Shown one piece after another: positions 18,467-26,312 of a stretch of DNA of 64,000 nucleotides. Where the stretch lies: the NCBI GenBank assembly GCA_900539115.1, contig UQAQ01000006.1, positions 1-64,000 on the forward strand. The letters run 5' to 3'. The notes beneath the pieces were generated by a model. The model did no database searches and was not told the origin of the DNA. It worked only from the letters and a program-made list of their open reading frames with translations. The stretch's first letter is position 1. Each line of letters opens with the position of its first letter. The translations under genes were made by a program, and so were the position numbers. Source of the DNA: an uncultured Roseburia sp. (GTDB lineage: Bacteria > Bacillota > Clostridia > Lachnospirales > Lachnospiraceae).

Positions 18467-18970
18467 TTATATCACCGGAAAATCCATCATCTGCAATATG
18501 ATCATGATCGGGCTGTAACTTTGCAGCCACATGACGACGGAATTGGCTCTTGCTGCTTTTACGATCTGAACTGCCCAGGAGTATTCCTGCACGCCACCGA
18601 GAATGGCAAGAATTGTCCACACGACCAAAAGTCCGGACACTGCTCCAAACACAAAACCAAGCAGACGGTTTACTGTGCTTACGATTGGCAGATTATCAGC
18701 GATACAGATCAGGCGGGCAATGATCCCAAATACAAGTATCCATATGACCAAAGCAATCCCATACCCAATCGCTTCTCTTACCGGCCACGATTTTGGCAGT
18801 CGCGACACAACGGTTGGTGCGCTTGCCGCTGCCGCAATGATGGTAAGCAGATTTTTAACCATGGCAAATACGCTGAGCAGGAAACCTCGGTTGGATCCAA
18901 TCAATGCTCCGATCAAAATAATCGCCAGCAAAACCCATTCTAAAATTTGTCCTATCATTCCTACTGACAT
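18467..18970 (-). CDS. CvpA-family membrane protein
   Basis: A 167-residue integral membrane protein with four predicted transmembrane segments (about 5-22, 30-50, 67-90 and 102-125) in the arrangement of the CvpA/colicin V production family. The biochemical role of CvpA is not settled. GGGGGATAAA precedes the ATG. It follows the DUF5711 gene on the same strand and is probably co-transcribed from the promoter at 20245-20273. A family H hairpin begins just past its stop codon. Confidence 0.8.
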   Translation of the reverse strand: MSVGMIGQILEWVLLAIILIGALIGSNRGFLLSVFAMVKNLLTIIAAAASAPTVVSRLPKSWPVREAIGYGIALVIWILVFGIIARLICIADNLPIVSTVNRLLGFVFGAVSGLLVVWTILAILGGVQEYSWAVQIVKAARANSVVMWLQSYSPIMIILQMMDFPVI

Positions 18971-19056
18971 TTTATCCCCCTTCTTGGTAATCTCATACCA
19001 GTTGTTTTATATAATAGAAACTCCCGGCATAAGAAAACATCAGGTTATGTCTTTTA

Positions 19057-20214
19057 TCAGCCGGACAGTTTGACTATCCGTATCGTTGTTTCATCAAGGA
19101 AAAAGTATTGGTTTTCCCTCGTTGTCGGGAAGAAATAATCATAATTCTTTCCAAAATCAAAAGAAAACTTCACCGTTCCATTCTTTCTTAATAAGAAACA
19201 ATTTTGGTTTCCCGTAAACAAGATTTCATTTCTTGTCATTTCCACCTGCGAATACTGTATCGTCACCTGCTTGGTCATCTTTTCTTTGCCCTGCAGTGTA
19301 TACAAATGAACGACCTGATCGTCGATATTTCCGGCAACTCCGGTAACGATCAAAATATTTTCATCGTCCACGGCGATACTCTTAATCTCTTCTTTCAATG
19401 TAACTTCTGCCTGAATCCCCGGTTTTTTCATATCTTTAAAAATCGTAAAACCGTCTTCCGTAAAGATTACAACGCGGTCGCTGTCCAAATATTCGATCTG
19501 GGAGATCATCTTCTGCTCAAAAGATTTTCCACCAACCAATGTATTCTGGTCCTGTCCTACTTCCGTAAAATTGTAAAAACAGACCTTATTTTCCATCGTT
19601 CCATTGGCGGCGACCAGATAGGAGATAACAATGCTCTCTCCATCGGGTGCCAGATCAAAATCCATCGCATATCCATCGTCCAGTACATTGCTTGGGATCT
19701 CCACCAAAAGCTGTTCTCCCGCACTAAACGGATCGTATATATTGATCACATCGCTATCTTCATCATGGAGCAAAACTGCCACTTTCCCATCGGCAGACAC
19801 TTTTGCACGACCGATTGGCAGTGTCGTCTCAATCTCTTTTCCGGGATTTGTCCCATCATATACAATACAGGTTTTGCTTCCAATATCTGCAACCGCAACA
19901 TAATCTTCGCAAATATCAACCTGCGGCTGCTGCATCTCGTATCCTCCATTCCAAAGAACGTTTCCGGTTTTATCCAGCGCTGAGATCCCATCCCGGCTAT
20001 ATTTCAATAACTTTCCATGATACGAAAGATATTCCACATTATTACTGTCCTCTCTCGTAATCTCACGTTCCACGTCATATCCCGAAAAAGTACGGTTCAT
20101 ATAATAATAAGAAATGATAACAATCGCTGTCAATGCTACGACCACAGCAGCTGCAATGGACCCAAACATCAGAATTTTTCTGCGCTTTCTTTCCTTTTCC
20201 ACACTGTGCCTCAT
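19057..20214 (-). CDS. DUF5711-like membrane-anchored beta-propeller protein
   Basis: A 385-residue protein with a short basic N-terminus, one transmembrane helix (about 14-37), and a large extracytoplasmic region of repeated four-stranded units such as GKLLKYSRDGISALDKTG and GRAKVSADGKVAVLLHDE, suggesting a WD40/PQQ-like propeller. It resembles the DUF5711 family of Clostridia, which is often next to CvpA; the function is unknown. The first ATG (20214) lacks a good ribosome binding site. A GTG four codons later follows TGAGG, so the start is uncertain by four residues. Confidence 0.7.
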   Translation of the reverse strand: MRHSVEKERKRRKILMFGSIAAAVVVALTAIVIISYYYMNRTFSGYDVEREITREDSNNVEYLSYHGKLLKYSRDGISALDKTGNVLWNGGYEMQQPQVDICEDYVAVADIGSKTCIVYDGTNPGKEIETTLPIGRAKVSADGKVAVLLHDEDSDVINIYDPFSAGEQLLVEIPSNVLDDGYAMDFDLAPDGESIVISYLVAANGTMENKVCFYNFTEVGQDQNTLVGGKSFEQKMISQIEYLDSDRVVIFTEDGFTIFKDMKKPGIQAEVTLKEEIKSIAVDDENILIVTGVAGNIDDQVVHLYTLQGKEKMTKQVTIQYSQVEMTRNEILFTGNQNCFLLRKNGTVKFSFDFGKNYDYFFPTTRENQYFFLDETTIRIVKLSG

Positions 20215-20244
20215 TTCTGTGTTAAAACACTTTCTGATAAAAAA

Positions 20245-20273
20245 AGTATATCATAAGAATTTACAGATTTCAA
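20245..20273 (-). promoter_or_regulatory. Promoter for the DUF5711-cvpA pair
   Basis: -35 TTGAAA (20268-20273), 17-nt spacer, -10 TATACT (20245-20250). It lies directly between the tandem repeat array and the gene start. Confidence 0.75.
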
Positions 20274-20314
20274 TGAGTTTATCGCAATCCATTTATAACA
20301 ATTTGTTATATATC

Positions 20315-20700
20315 CTGCCAGGATACCGGTAAGCGTCCCACACATGCTTGCATGATGTGGGGCGGTTATCAGGGATCCGCCCCTTATGAGGATGCAGCGA
20401 TTTACCTCGTAAATCCGCGAAATCCGAATAAGGAAAGAATTGCGAAAGTTGCGTCAGCAACGCAGCAATTCGCGGGCAGGCTGCCAGGATACCGGTAAGC
20501 GTCCCACACATGCTTGCATGATGTGGGGCGGTTATCAGGGATCCGCCCCTTATGAGGATGCAGCGATTTACCTCGTAAATCTGCGAAATCCGAATAAGGA
20601 AAGAATTGCGAAAGTTGCGTCAGCAACGCAGCAATTCGCAGGCAGGCTGCCAGGATACCGGTAAGCGTCCCACACATGCTTGCATGATGTAGGGCGGTTT
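20315..20700. repeat. 166-bp tandem repeat, two full copies and a partial third
   Basis: Copies begin at 20315, 20481 and 20647, exactly 166 bp apart, and differ at only a few bases, so the duplication is recent. The third copy stops two bases before the stop codon of the gene at 20703. Each unit can form two hairpins: GGGGCGG pairs with CCGCCCC, and GCGAATTGC pairs with GCAATTC around an inner CGTTGC/GCAACG stem. Frames open across the repeats lack ribosome binding sites, so I treat it as non-coding. The length fills the gap between two minus-strand genes. Confidence 0.9.
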
Positions 20701-20702
20701 GA

Positions 20703-21623
20703 CTACTGTATCCCTGCCGGCGACACATTGGCTGCCGGTACCTGAGCCGGATCTTCTGCCGGCGGCTGCGTCGGAACCTCCGTGGTAACTGCCGGCGGGG
20801 TCACGACTCCATTTCCAATCGTTTCCATCGTCGTATCCGTATTTAGTTCCTTTTGAATCTCATTTTTTATTCCCGTAAGCTGGTCATTGAGTCGCGAAAG
20901 GTTGATCTTGTTATTCCATGCGGCAGCCGCAAATACAATGGCAAGCACTATAACAATGCCCGCAAAACCGTATCCACGCCGTTCACCCACCTCTCGTTCT
21001 TTTTTCTTTTCTTCCTTTTCCTGAATCACGCCGCGGATATTACGCAGGACGCGGTCGTCCTCCTGCTCGACAATATGTACAAAACGGTTCGCTTCCTCCA
21101 TCATGTAGCGGCGCATTTCCGGATTTTTCTCATAATACACATAATAGCCTGTCTGCGGCACCAGCATGCTGTTTTCATATTGATAGCACATCTCCTGCCA
21201 TTCCTGCGGCGGGCTGCAGATCAGAAGCTTGTCCCCATCGGAAAAATTTCTCCGATGCAGCTCCAGCAGTTCTTCCTGCGCCTTTCCTTTTTCCGCTTTC
21301 GCGCCGGTATAAAACCAGCCGACGACATCCACGCCCGAAAAATTCTCTTTCATATCGGTGTAAATGTCGGTCCACATTTCGGAAGAAAAACTGTCTCCTT
21401 TCCGCTCCGCAAAATCGTGGATCACAACCATCCCCGATATCTGAAACAGTTTCTCGTGCGAGCGGAACATCCGGTGTCCCAAAAGCACTCCTGCTGCCTC
21501 GCCTCCCTCTGCTTCTTTTACAAGTCTTTTTGCAAATGTAATCACATAATCTTCTACATAAATTTTACATCTTCCCTTTACATCCCCTATCTGCCGCACA
21601 CTTTTTGGTGTTTTCCAATCCAT
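20703..21623 (-). CDS. Membrane protein with an MPN/JAB-like N-terminal domain
   Basis: A 306-residue protein I do not recognise by name. The N-terminal region (about 25-165) has a JAB1/MPN-like order of elements: an acidic helix then GVLLGH, a strand FQISGMVVI, and VDVVGWFYTG followed by a helix and GDKLLICSPP. The JAMM metal ligands (H-x-H, then S and D) are not present, so it would be a non-catalytic member. A charged helix (195-220), one transmembrane segment (about 222-240), a short coiled region and a Pro/Thr-rich outer tail follow. GTGAGG precedes the ATG. The MPN assignment is my inference. Confidence 0.6.
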   Translation of the reverse strand: MDWKTPKSVRQIGDVKGRCKIYVEDYVITFAKRLVKEAEGGEAAGVLLGHRMFRSHEKLFQISGMVVIHDFAERKGDSFSSEMWTDIYTDMKENFSGVDVVGWFYTGAKAEKGKAQEELLELHRRNFSDGDKLLICSPPQEWQEMCYQYENSMLVPQTGYYVYYEKNPEMRRYMMEEANRFVHIVEQEDDRVLRNIRGVIQEKEEKKKEREVGERRGYGFAGIVIVLAIVFAAAAWNNKINLSRLNDQLTGIKNEIQKELNTDTTMETIGNGVVTPPAVTTEVPTQPPAEDPAQVPAANVSPAGIQ

Positions 21624-21655
21624 GATAAAACCTCACTTTCCTTACATGTTACTTT

Positions 21656-21848
21656 GTAACTATTCAGGACACCCCGCTCACACATTCGCATTTCGAACAC
21701 TTCGTGTTCTTTCCCGCCTTTGACAAGGCTAAAAATGCTCATATGTGGAGGGGGAGCCCTATTAGGATCTAAATGTATGAAAACCAAAGCTTCTTACGTG
21801 CAAGCACGACGATTCTTTGATTTCCATACATTGATCCTGAATAGTTAC
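21656..21848. repeat. TIR element, family G copy A (193 bp)
   Basis: Bounded by perfect 14-bp terminal inverted repeats, GTAACTATTCAGGA and its complement. It is homologous along its length to the element at 41743-41933, which is in the opposite orientation. The inside can fold into two larger hairpins plus the small hairpin GAACACTTCGTGTTC. One large stem (GGATCTAAATGTATG with CATACATTGATCC) has a different sequence but the same pairing in the other copy. No transposase is present. I found no clear target duplication. Confidence 0.85.
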
Positions 21849-22066
21849 ATTAAGTTAATTATAAGAAATGTGTGGCTTCTTTTTTTGTCATAAATTGTCA
21901 TTTAGCAAAAAACCGTTCGTTTTTCTTCGACACATTGTTTTCTTTTTTTCATATTTCCTTTTTTATCCTGCACGTTCTGCCGCATAGTTTCATTGTGCTT
22001 GGTTCATACTTCTTAGTACCGGCAGAATCGACAGAGCATTCTGCTGTATGGAAAGGAGAAATTGGA
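21849..22066. other. Upstream region of yyaC
   Basis: AT-rich, with poly-T runs on the plus strand. A possible forespore-type promoter (GCATA near 21983, CATAC near 22005) is spaced a little longer than the usual sigma-G spacing, so I note it without calling it. The open frame that runs through this region has no ribosome binding site until 22054. Confidence 0.4.
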
Positions 22067-22639
22067 TTGACTCATTACTTTAATCCTGGCGATCCGCTCG
22101 CCCTTCGTCATTTTACAAAAACCCTGTCCTCGCTTTTGGAAAAAGAGGACCTGACGGACCGCGATATTGTGATCCTGTGCATCGGATCGGACCGTGCTAC
22201 CGGCGATTCCCTCGGTCCGATGGTCGGGCATCAGCTCGCGCGTATACAAAAAAACTTCCACCTTTATGGCACATTAAAAAATCCGGTACATGCCAAAAAT
22301 CTGGAAGATGCTTTAACATTTATTGAATTAAATCATAAAAACCCTTTTATTATCGCTATCGATGCCTCACTTGGCGTCGCCGAACACATCGGCTACATCA
22401 CGTTAGGGGAAGGCTCCCTCGCGCCCGGCGTCGGTGTCGCCAAAAAACTGCCTGCCGTCGGCGATCTGTGTATCACCGGCATCGTCAATCTTTCGGGCTT
22501 TGGAGGGCAGATGCTGCTCCAGACCACACGCCTTAGTCTGGTCTTAGAGCTTGCCTCCTTTATCACGAGCGGCCTCCGCCGCTGTCTCTGCACACCGGGG
22601 ATATCACAATTCCGTTCTTCCCTGCAGCGCGCGAAATAA
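22067..22639 (+). CDS. yyaC: Spore protease YyaC family protein
   Basis: A sporulation-associated protein of the YyaC/DUF1256 family, related in fold to the Gpr germination protease and hydrogenase maturation proteases. The 190 residues contain the family motif CIGSDRATGDSLGPMVG and the stretch IAIDASLG. The frame is open from 21872, but the preceding residues look like translated noise. A TTG at 22067 with AGGAG 8 nt upstream gives the usual family length and is preferred. Its 3' end overlaps the convergent recR by 36 bp. Its presence indicates a spore former. Confidence 0.85.
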   Translation: MTHYFNPGDPLALRHFTKTLSSLLEKEDLTDRDIVILCIGSDRATGDSLGPMVGHQLARIQKNFHLYGTLKNPVHAKNLEDALTFIELNHKNPFIIAIDASLGVAEHIGYITLGEGSLAPGVGVAKKLPAVGDLCITGIVNLSGFGGQMLLQTTRLSLVLELASFITSGLRRCLCTPGISQFRSSLQRAK

Positions 22640-23203
22640 CGTAACTTCATCGATATACTCGAGATCTCCGCCGACGGGAACGCCGCTTGCGATACGCGTC
22701 ACCTTGATGCCGACCGGCTTTAACAGTTTGCTGATATACATCGCGGTGGCTTCCCCTTCCAGGGAAGAATTGGTCGCAATGATCACTTCCTCAACGTCTT
22801 CGGTCTGAAGCCGCTGCATCAGCTCTTTGAGCCGGATGTCTGCCGGCGTAATGCCAAGGCTCGGATTGATCGCGCCCTGCAGTACATGGTATAATCCATT
22901 ATACTGCCCCGTTTTTTCATAAGCTGCCAGATCTCTTGTATCCTCCACAACCATGATCGTCTTCTGATCACGCTTCGGATCCGAACAGATCGGGCAGATT
23001 TCCTGATCCGTCAAAGTAAAACATTTTTTGCAGTAGCGCACATTTTTCTTTGCTGCTGTAATCGCTCCCGCCAGATTTTCCACGCGTTCCTGTGGCATAT
23101 TGAGAATATGAAATGCGAGTCTCTGTGCCGACTTCGCACCGATGCTCGGCAATGCCGCCAGTTCCTCGATCAGATGATTGATGGAATCCGAATACGTATT
23201 CAT
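22604..23203 (-). CDS. recR: Recombination protein RecR
   Basis: Acts with RecO (and RecF) to load RecA on gapped DNA. The 199-residue protein has the helix-hairpin-helix region (LPSIGAKSAQRLAFHIL), a four-cysteine zinc finger (CKKCFTLTDQEICPIC), a Toprim domain (VVEDTRDLAAYE) and the C-terminal GGDLEYIDEVTLFRAL. Its ATG overlaps the stop of the YbaB gene (TAATG), with GGAGG inside that gene, so translation is coupled. The dnaX-ybaB-recR order is standard in Firmicutes. Confidence 0.97.
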   Translation of the reverse strand: MNTYSDSINHLIEELAALPSIGAKSAQRLAFHILNMPQERVENLAGAITAAKKNVRYCKKCFTLTDQEICPICSDPKRDQKTIMVVEDTRDLAAYEKTGQYNGLYHVLQGAINPSLGITPADIRLKELMQRLQTEDVEEVIIATNSSLEGEATAMYISKLLKPVGIKVTRIASGVPVGGDLEYIDEVTLFRALQGRTEL

Positions 23204-23553
23204 TAAAACGGAAATCCTCCGCCAAGATTTAATCCACCGGTCAATGCTTCCATCGCTTTGGCACTATCGGCTTCCATCATGCGCAATGCCTCGTTGGTCG
23301 CTGCCACGATCAGATCCTCCAACATCTCAATGTCATCGGGATCCACTACTTCTTCTGACAATTTGACGGACAACACTTCTTTTTTACCGGAAACTTTTAC
23401 CGTAACGGCTCCGCCGCCTGCTGTCGCCTCAAATTCTTTTTCTTCCATTTCCTTCTGCTGCTCTTCCATCTGACGCTGCATTTTCTGCGCCTGCTTCATC
23501 AGATTGTTCATATTTCCAGGCATTCCTCCCTGAAATCCTCCACGTCTAGCCAT
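23203..23553 (-). CDS. YbaB/EbfC-family nucleoid-associated protein
   Basis: A small DNA-binding protein of the YbaB/EbfC family that forms dimers and may influence nucleoid structure or help RecR. The 116 residues start with a Gly/Met-rich stretch (MARRGGFQGGMPGNMNNLMK), then a Gln/Glu-rich helix, then the conserved VKVSGKKEVLSVKLSEEVVD and a C-terminal helix. It sits between dnaX and recR, as in most bacteria. Confidence 0.93.
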   Translation of the reverse strand: MARRGGFQGGMPGNMNNLMKQAQKMQRQMEEQQKEMEEKEFEATAGGGAVTVKVSGKKEVLSVKLSEEVVDPDDIEMLEDLIVAATNEALRMMEADSAKAMEALTGGLNLGGGFPF

Positions 23554-23575
23554 TGTTTATACCTCTCTTTTCATT

Positions 23576-25141
23576 TTATTCTACTGTTTCTATGACAATG
23601 TCATTTCCATCAAACATTCCCCGAAGTTCAGGCAATGCGTCATACTCACGCTGACTTTCTACATATTTATACTCAATTGTCACCGTTTTGTCAAGTACCT
23701 CTGCTGCCGCATCGGCCACCGCTTTCTGATTGGCCTCCTGCGATGCAAAATACGAATAACCGGTTTCCTTCGCAAATGCAATGACAAGATTTCCATTGTC
23801 ATTTACGGTAAGTGTCACCATATCCAGCATGGCTTTCGACACCGGATCCAATTGATTCAGCACCTGCTGCCAGTTTCCGACAAGCTGCTTTACCTCCTGC
23901 GGCACAGCACTTGCCCGCAGTTTCGGTGCCGGTTTTTCCACTGTTTTCGCCGTTCCGGCGGACGCTTCCGAAGCCTGCACGACCACGCCTTTTTCCAGCT
24001 GATGTTCCAGATTGTGCACCCGGTTTACGAGCGAATCGTAGTCTTTTTCCATCTCTGGTTTTCCAAGTTTTAACAGTGCGATTTCAAACAATACACGTTT
24101 TTGCGATGCATATTTCATCTGGTTTTCCACATCCGAAAGAACACGGATATAACGGAAGATCATCTCCGTTTCCAGCAGTTTGCTCACTTCGATCAATGTC
24201 CGGCAGTTTTCCTCGGACATATCCACGATTTTTTCCGGATGTTCCGTCGTTTTCGCCATCAACAGATTACGCAGATACCAGATCAGTTCGTCGCAAAAGC
24301 GAGTCAGATCTTTTCCGGCAGCGATCACGTCATCCAGCATGGAGATCATGCCTGCCACATCATCGTTTGCCAAAACTTTCACAAAGTCCGCATAGACTTC
24401 CGTATCGACTGCACCGAGCACTTTCAATACTTTTTCATAGGTCAGTTTTTCACCAAAATAAAAGGAAATACACTGCTCCAGAAGGCTCAATCCATCTCGC
24501 AGTGCGCCATCTGCCAGTTTGGCGATATACAAAAGGGCCTTTTCTTCTGCCTCAATTCCCTCTTTATCCAAAAGTTCTTTCAGGCGGTCGGCGATCGTCT
24601 GCACCGAAATTCGTTTAAAATCATAACGCTGGCAGCGCGAAAGGATCGTCAGCGGGATCTTATGCACTTCCGTCGTCGCCAGGATAAAGATCAGATATGA
24701 CGGGGGCTCTTCCAGCGTTTTCAAAAGCGCATTGAATGCACTTGTCGTCAGCATATGCACCTCGTCGATAATATATACTTTATATTTTCCATTTGCCGGA
24801 GAATACTGGACTTCTTCAATGACTTGACGGATGTCATCCACTTTATTGTTGGACGCAGCATCCATCTCGATCACATTCATCGAAGATCCCTCTGCGATGG
24901 AGCGGCACATGGCACACTCGCCGCAAGGTCCTTTTTCTCCCGGGTTTTCACAATTTACCGCTTTGGCAAAGATTTTTGCCACGGTCGTTTTACCGGTACC
25001 ACGCGTCCCACAAAAAAGATACGCATGACCGATATGATCCGATTTGATCTGATTTTTCAAGGTCGTGACAATATGATCCTGTCCCTTGACATCATCAAAA
25101 TTATCCGGTCTGAATTTACGATATAATGCCTGATAAGACAT
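23576..25141 (-). CDS. dnaX: DNA polymerase III subunit gamma/tau
   Basis: The ATPase of the clamp loader, loading the sliding clamp at replication forks. The 521 residues show Walker A GTRGTGKTT, a zinc motif (a Cys before PGEKGPCGECAMC), Walker B YIIDEVHML, sensor 1 FILATTEVHKIP and the arginine-finger SRCQR, then domain III and a poorly conserved C-terminal region. GGAGGAAACT precedes the ATG. No SRP RNA gene is visible between it and pfkA (20-nt gap), unlike in some Firmicutes. Confidence 0.97.
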   Translation of the reverse strand: MSYQALYRKFRPDNFDDVKGQDHIVTTLKNQIKSDHIGHAYLFCGTRGTGKTTVAKIFAKAVNCENPGEKGPCGECAMCRSIAEGSSMNVIEMDAASNNKVDDIRQVIEEVQYSPANGKYKVYIIDEVHMLTTSAFNALLKTLEEPPSYLIFILATTEVHKIPLTILSRCQRYDFKRISVQTIADRLKELLDKEGIEAEEKALLYIAKLADGALRDGLSLLEQCISFYFGEKLTYEKVLKVLGAVDTEVYADFVKVLANDDVAGMISMLDDVIAAGKDLTRFCDELIWYLRNLLMAKTTEHPEKIVDMSEENCRTLIEVSKLLETEMIFRYIRVLSDVENQMKYASQKRVLFEIALLKLGKPEMEKDYDSLVNRVHNLEHQLEKGVVVQASEASAGTAKTVEKPAPKLRASAVPQEVKQLVGNWQQVLNQLDPVSKAMLDMVTLTVNDNGNLVIAFAKETGYSYFASQEANQKAVADAAAEVLDKTVTIEYKYVESQREYDALPELRGMFDGNDIVIETVE

Positions 25142-25161
25142 AGTTTCCTCCGTTCTTCTCC

Positions 25162-26235
25162 TTAATCACCAAAGCAGATGCCAAGACTTTTGGCCTCTTT
25201 GATAATGGAAGAATTTGGGTCTACCATTTTTAATTTGCCTGCCACTTCGGAAAGCGGAACCGGCACGATCTCATCCCCATGAAATCCGACCATACAACCA
25301 AATTTTCCCTCCAGTATGAGAGACGCAGCGGCTGCTCCCAGACGGGTAGAGATCACGCGGTCATACGCACACGGGCTTCCGCCGCGCTGCGTGTGTCCGG
25401 GAACCGTAATACGGATTTCCTGACCGGTACGCTCTTCAATCTCGGCTCCGATTTTATAGGAAACACTCGGATAAGGATTATTTTTCAATTTCTGTTTATA
25501 TTCTTTTTTCGTAAGAGCCGCATCTTCTTTGGAAATGGCACCTTCTGCGACCGCAAGAATGGAGAAACGTTTTCCTTCGTTTGTCCTTTTTTCAATCGCC
25601 GCAATGACCGAATCGATATCGTAGGGAATCTCCGGAAGAAGAATGACGTCTGCACCACCGGCAATTCCGGCATGAAGCGTAAGCCATCCGACTTTATGCC
25701 CCATAACTTCGACGATAAATACACGTCCGTGGGAGTATGCCGTCGTATGAATGCAGTCAATGCATTCTGTCGCGATATCCACAGCACTCTGAAAGCCAAA
25801 CGTCATATCGGTTCCGTAAATATCATTGTCAATCGTCTTCGGAAGTCCCATGACATTCAATCCCTCTTCACTGAGAAGATTGGCCGTTTTCTGCGTTCCG
25901 TTTCCCCCAAGGATCACGAGGCAGTCCAATTTGAGATCCCGATATGTTTTCTTCATTGCCTCAACCTTATCCAATCCATTGGCATCGGGTTTCCTCATGT
26001 GCTTAAATGGCTGTCGGGAAGATCCGAGGATCGTTCCTCCCTGTGTCAGAATCCCGGAAAAATCAGAAGGTTCCATTTTTCGGTAATTTCCATAGATCAA
26101 ACCTTTATACCCCTCCAAGATTCCATATATCTCAATGTCTTTGTCCGCAGCATAAAGTGCTTTTGCCACACCGCGCATCGTCGCATTCAACGCCTGGCAG
26201 TCACCGCCGCTTGTCAAAAAGGCTACTCGCTTCAT
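25162..26235 (-). CDS. pfkA: 6-phosphofructokinase
   Basis: Phosphorylates fructose 6-phosphate in glycolysis. The 357 residues carry LTSGGDCQALNA, the donor loop GGNGTQKTANLL, and the active-site LPKTIDNDI. PPi-dependent enzymes usually have an Asp in the second Gly position of this loop (GGDD); here it is Gly, favouring ATP. But Asp is replaced by Asn (GGNG) and the Lys of PKTIDND is also seen in PPi enzymes, so the donor is not certain. Start ATG at 26235; a GTG one codon earlier is possible. First gene of the pfkA-dnaX-ybaB-recR string. Confidence 0.9.
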   Translation of the reverse strand: MKRVAFLTSGGDCQALNATMRGVAKALYAADKDIEIYGILEGYKGLIYGNYRKMEPSDFSGILTQGGTILGSSRQPFKHMRKPDANGLDKVEAMKKTYRDLKLDCLVILGGNGTQKTANLLSEEGLNVMGLPKTIDNDIYGTDMTFGFQSAVDIATECIDCIHTTAYSHGRVFIVEVMGHKVGWLTLHAGIAGGADVILLPEIPYDIDSVIAAIEKRTNEGKRFSILAVAEGAISKEDAALTKKEYKQKLKNNPYPSVSYKIGAEIEERTGQEIRITVPGHTQRGGSPCAYDRVISTRLGAAAASLILEGKFGCMVGFHGDEIVPVPLSEVAGKLKMVDPNSSIIKEAKSLGICFGD

Positions 26236-26312
26236 CACTAATCATCCTCTCTTTGATACACATGATTTTTATTAACATCGTATACCGGTTTTCTTTAAAA
26301 CCTTTTCGTTGT

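Noticed and set aside
20402..20728. A 108-codon minus-strand frame in the 166-bp repeats
   Set aside because: It runs across tandem copies and hairpins with no ribosome binding site, and overlaps the stop of the MPN-like gene.
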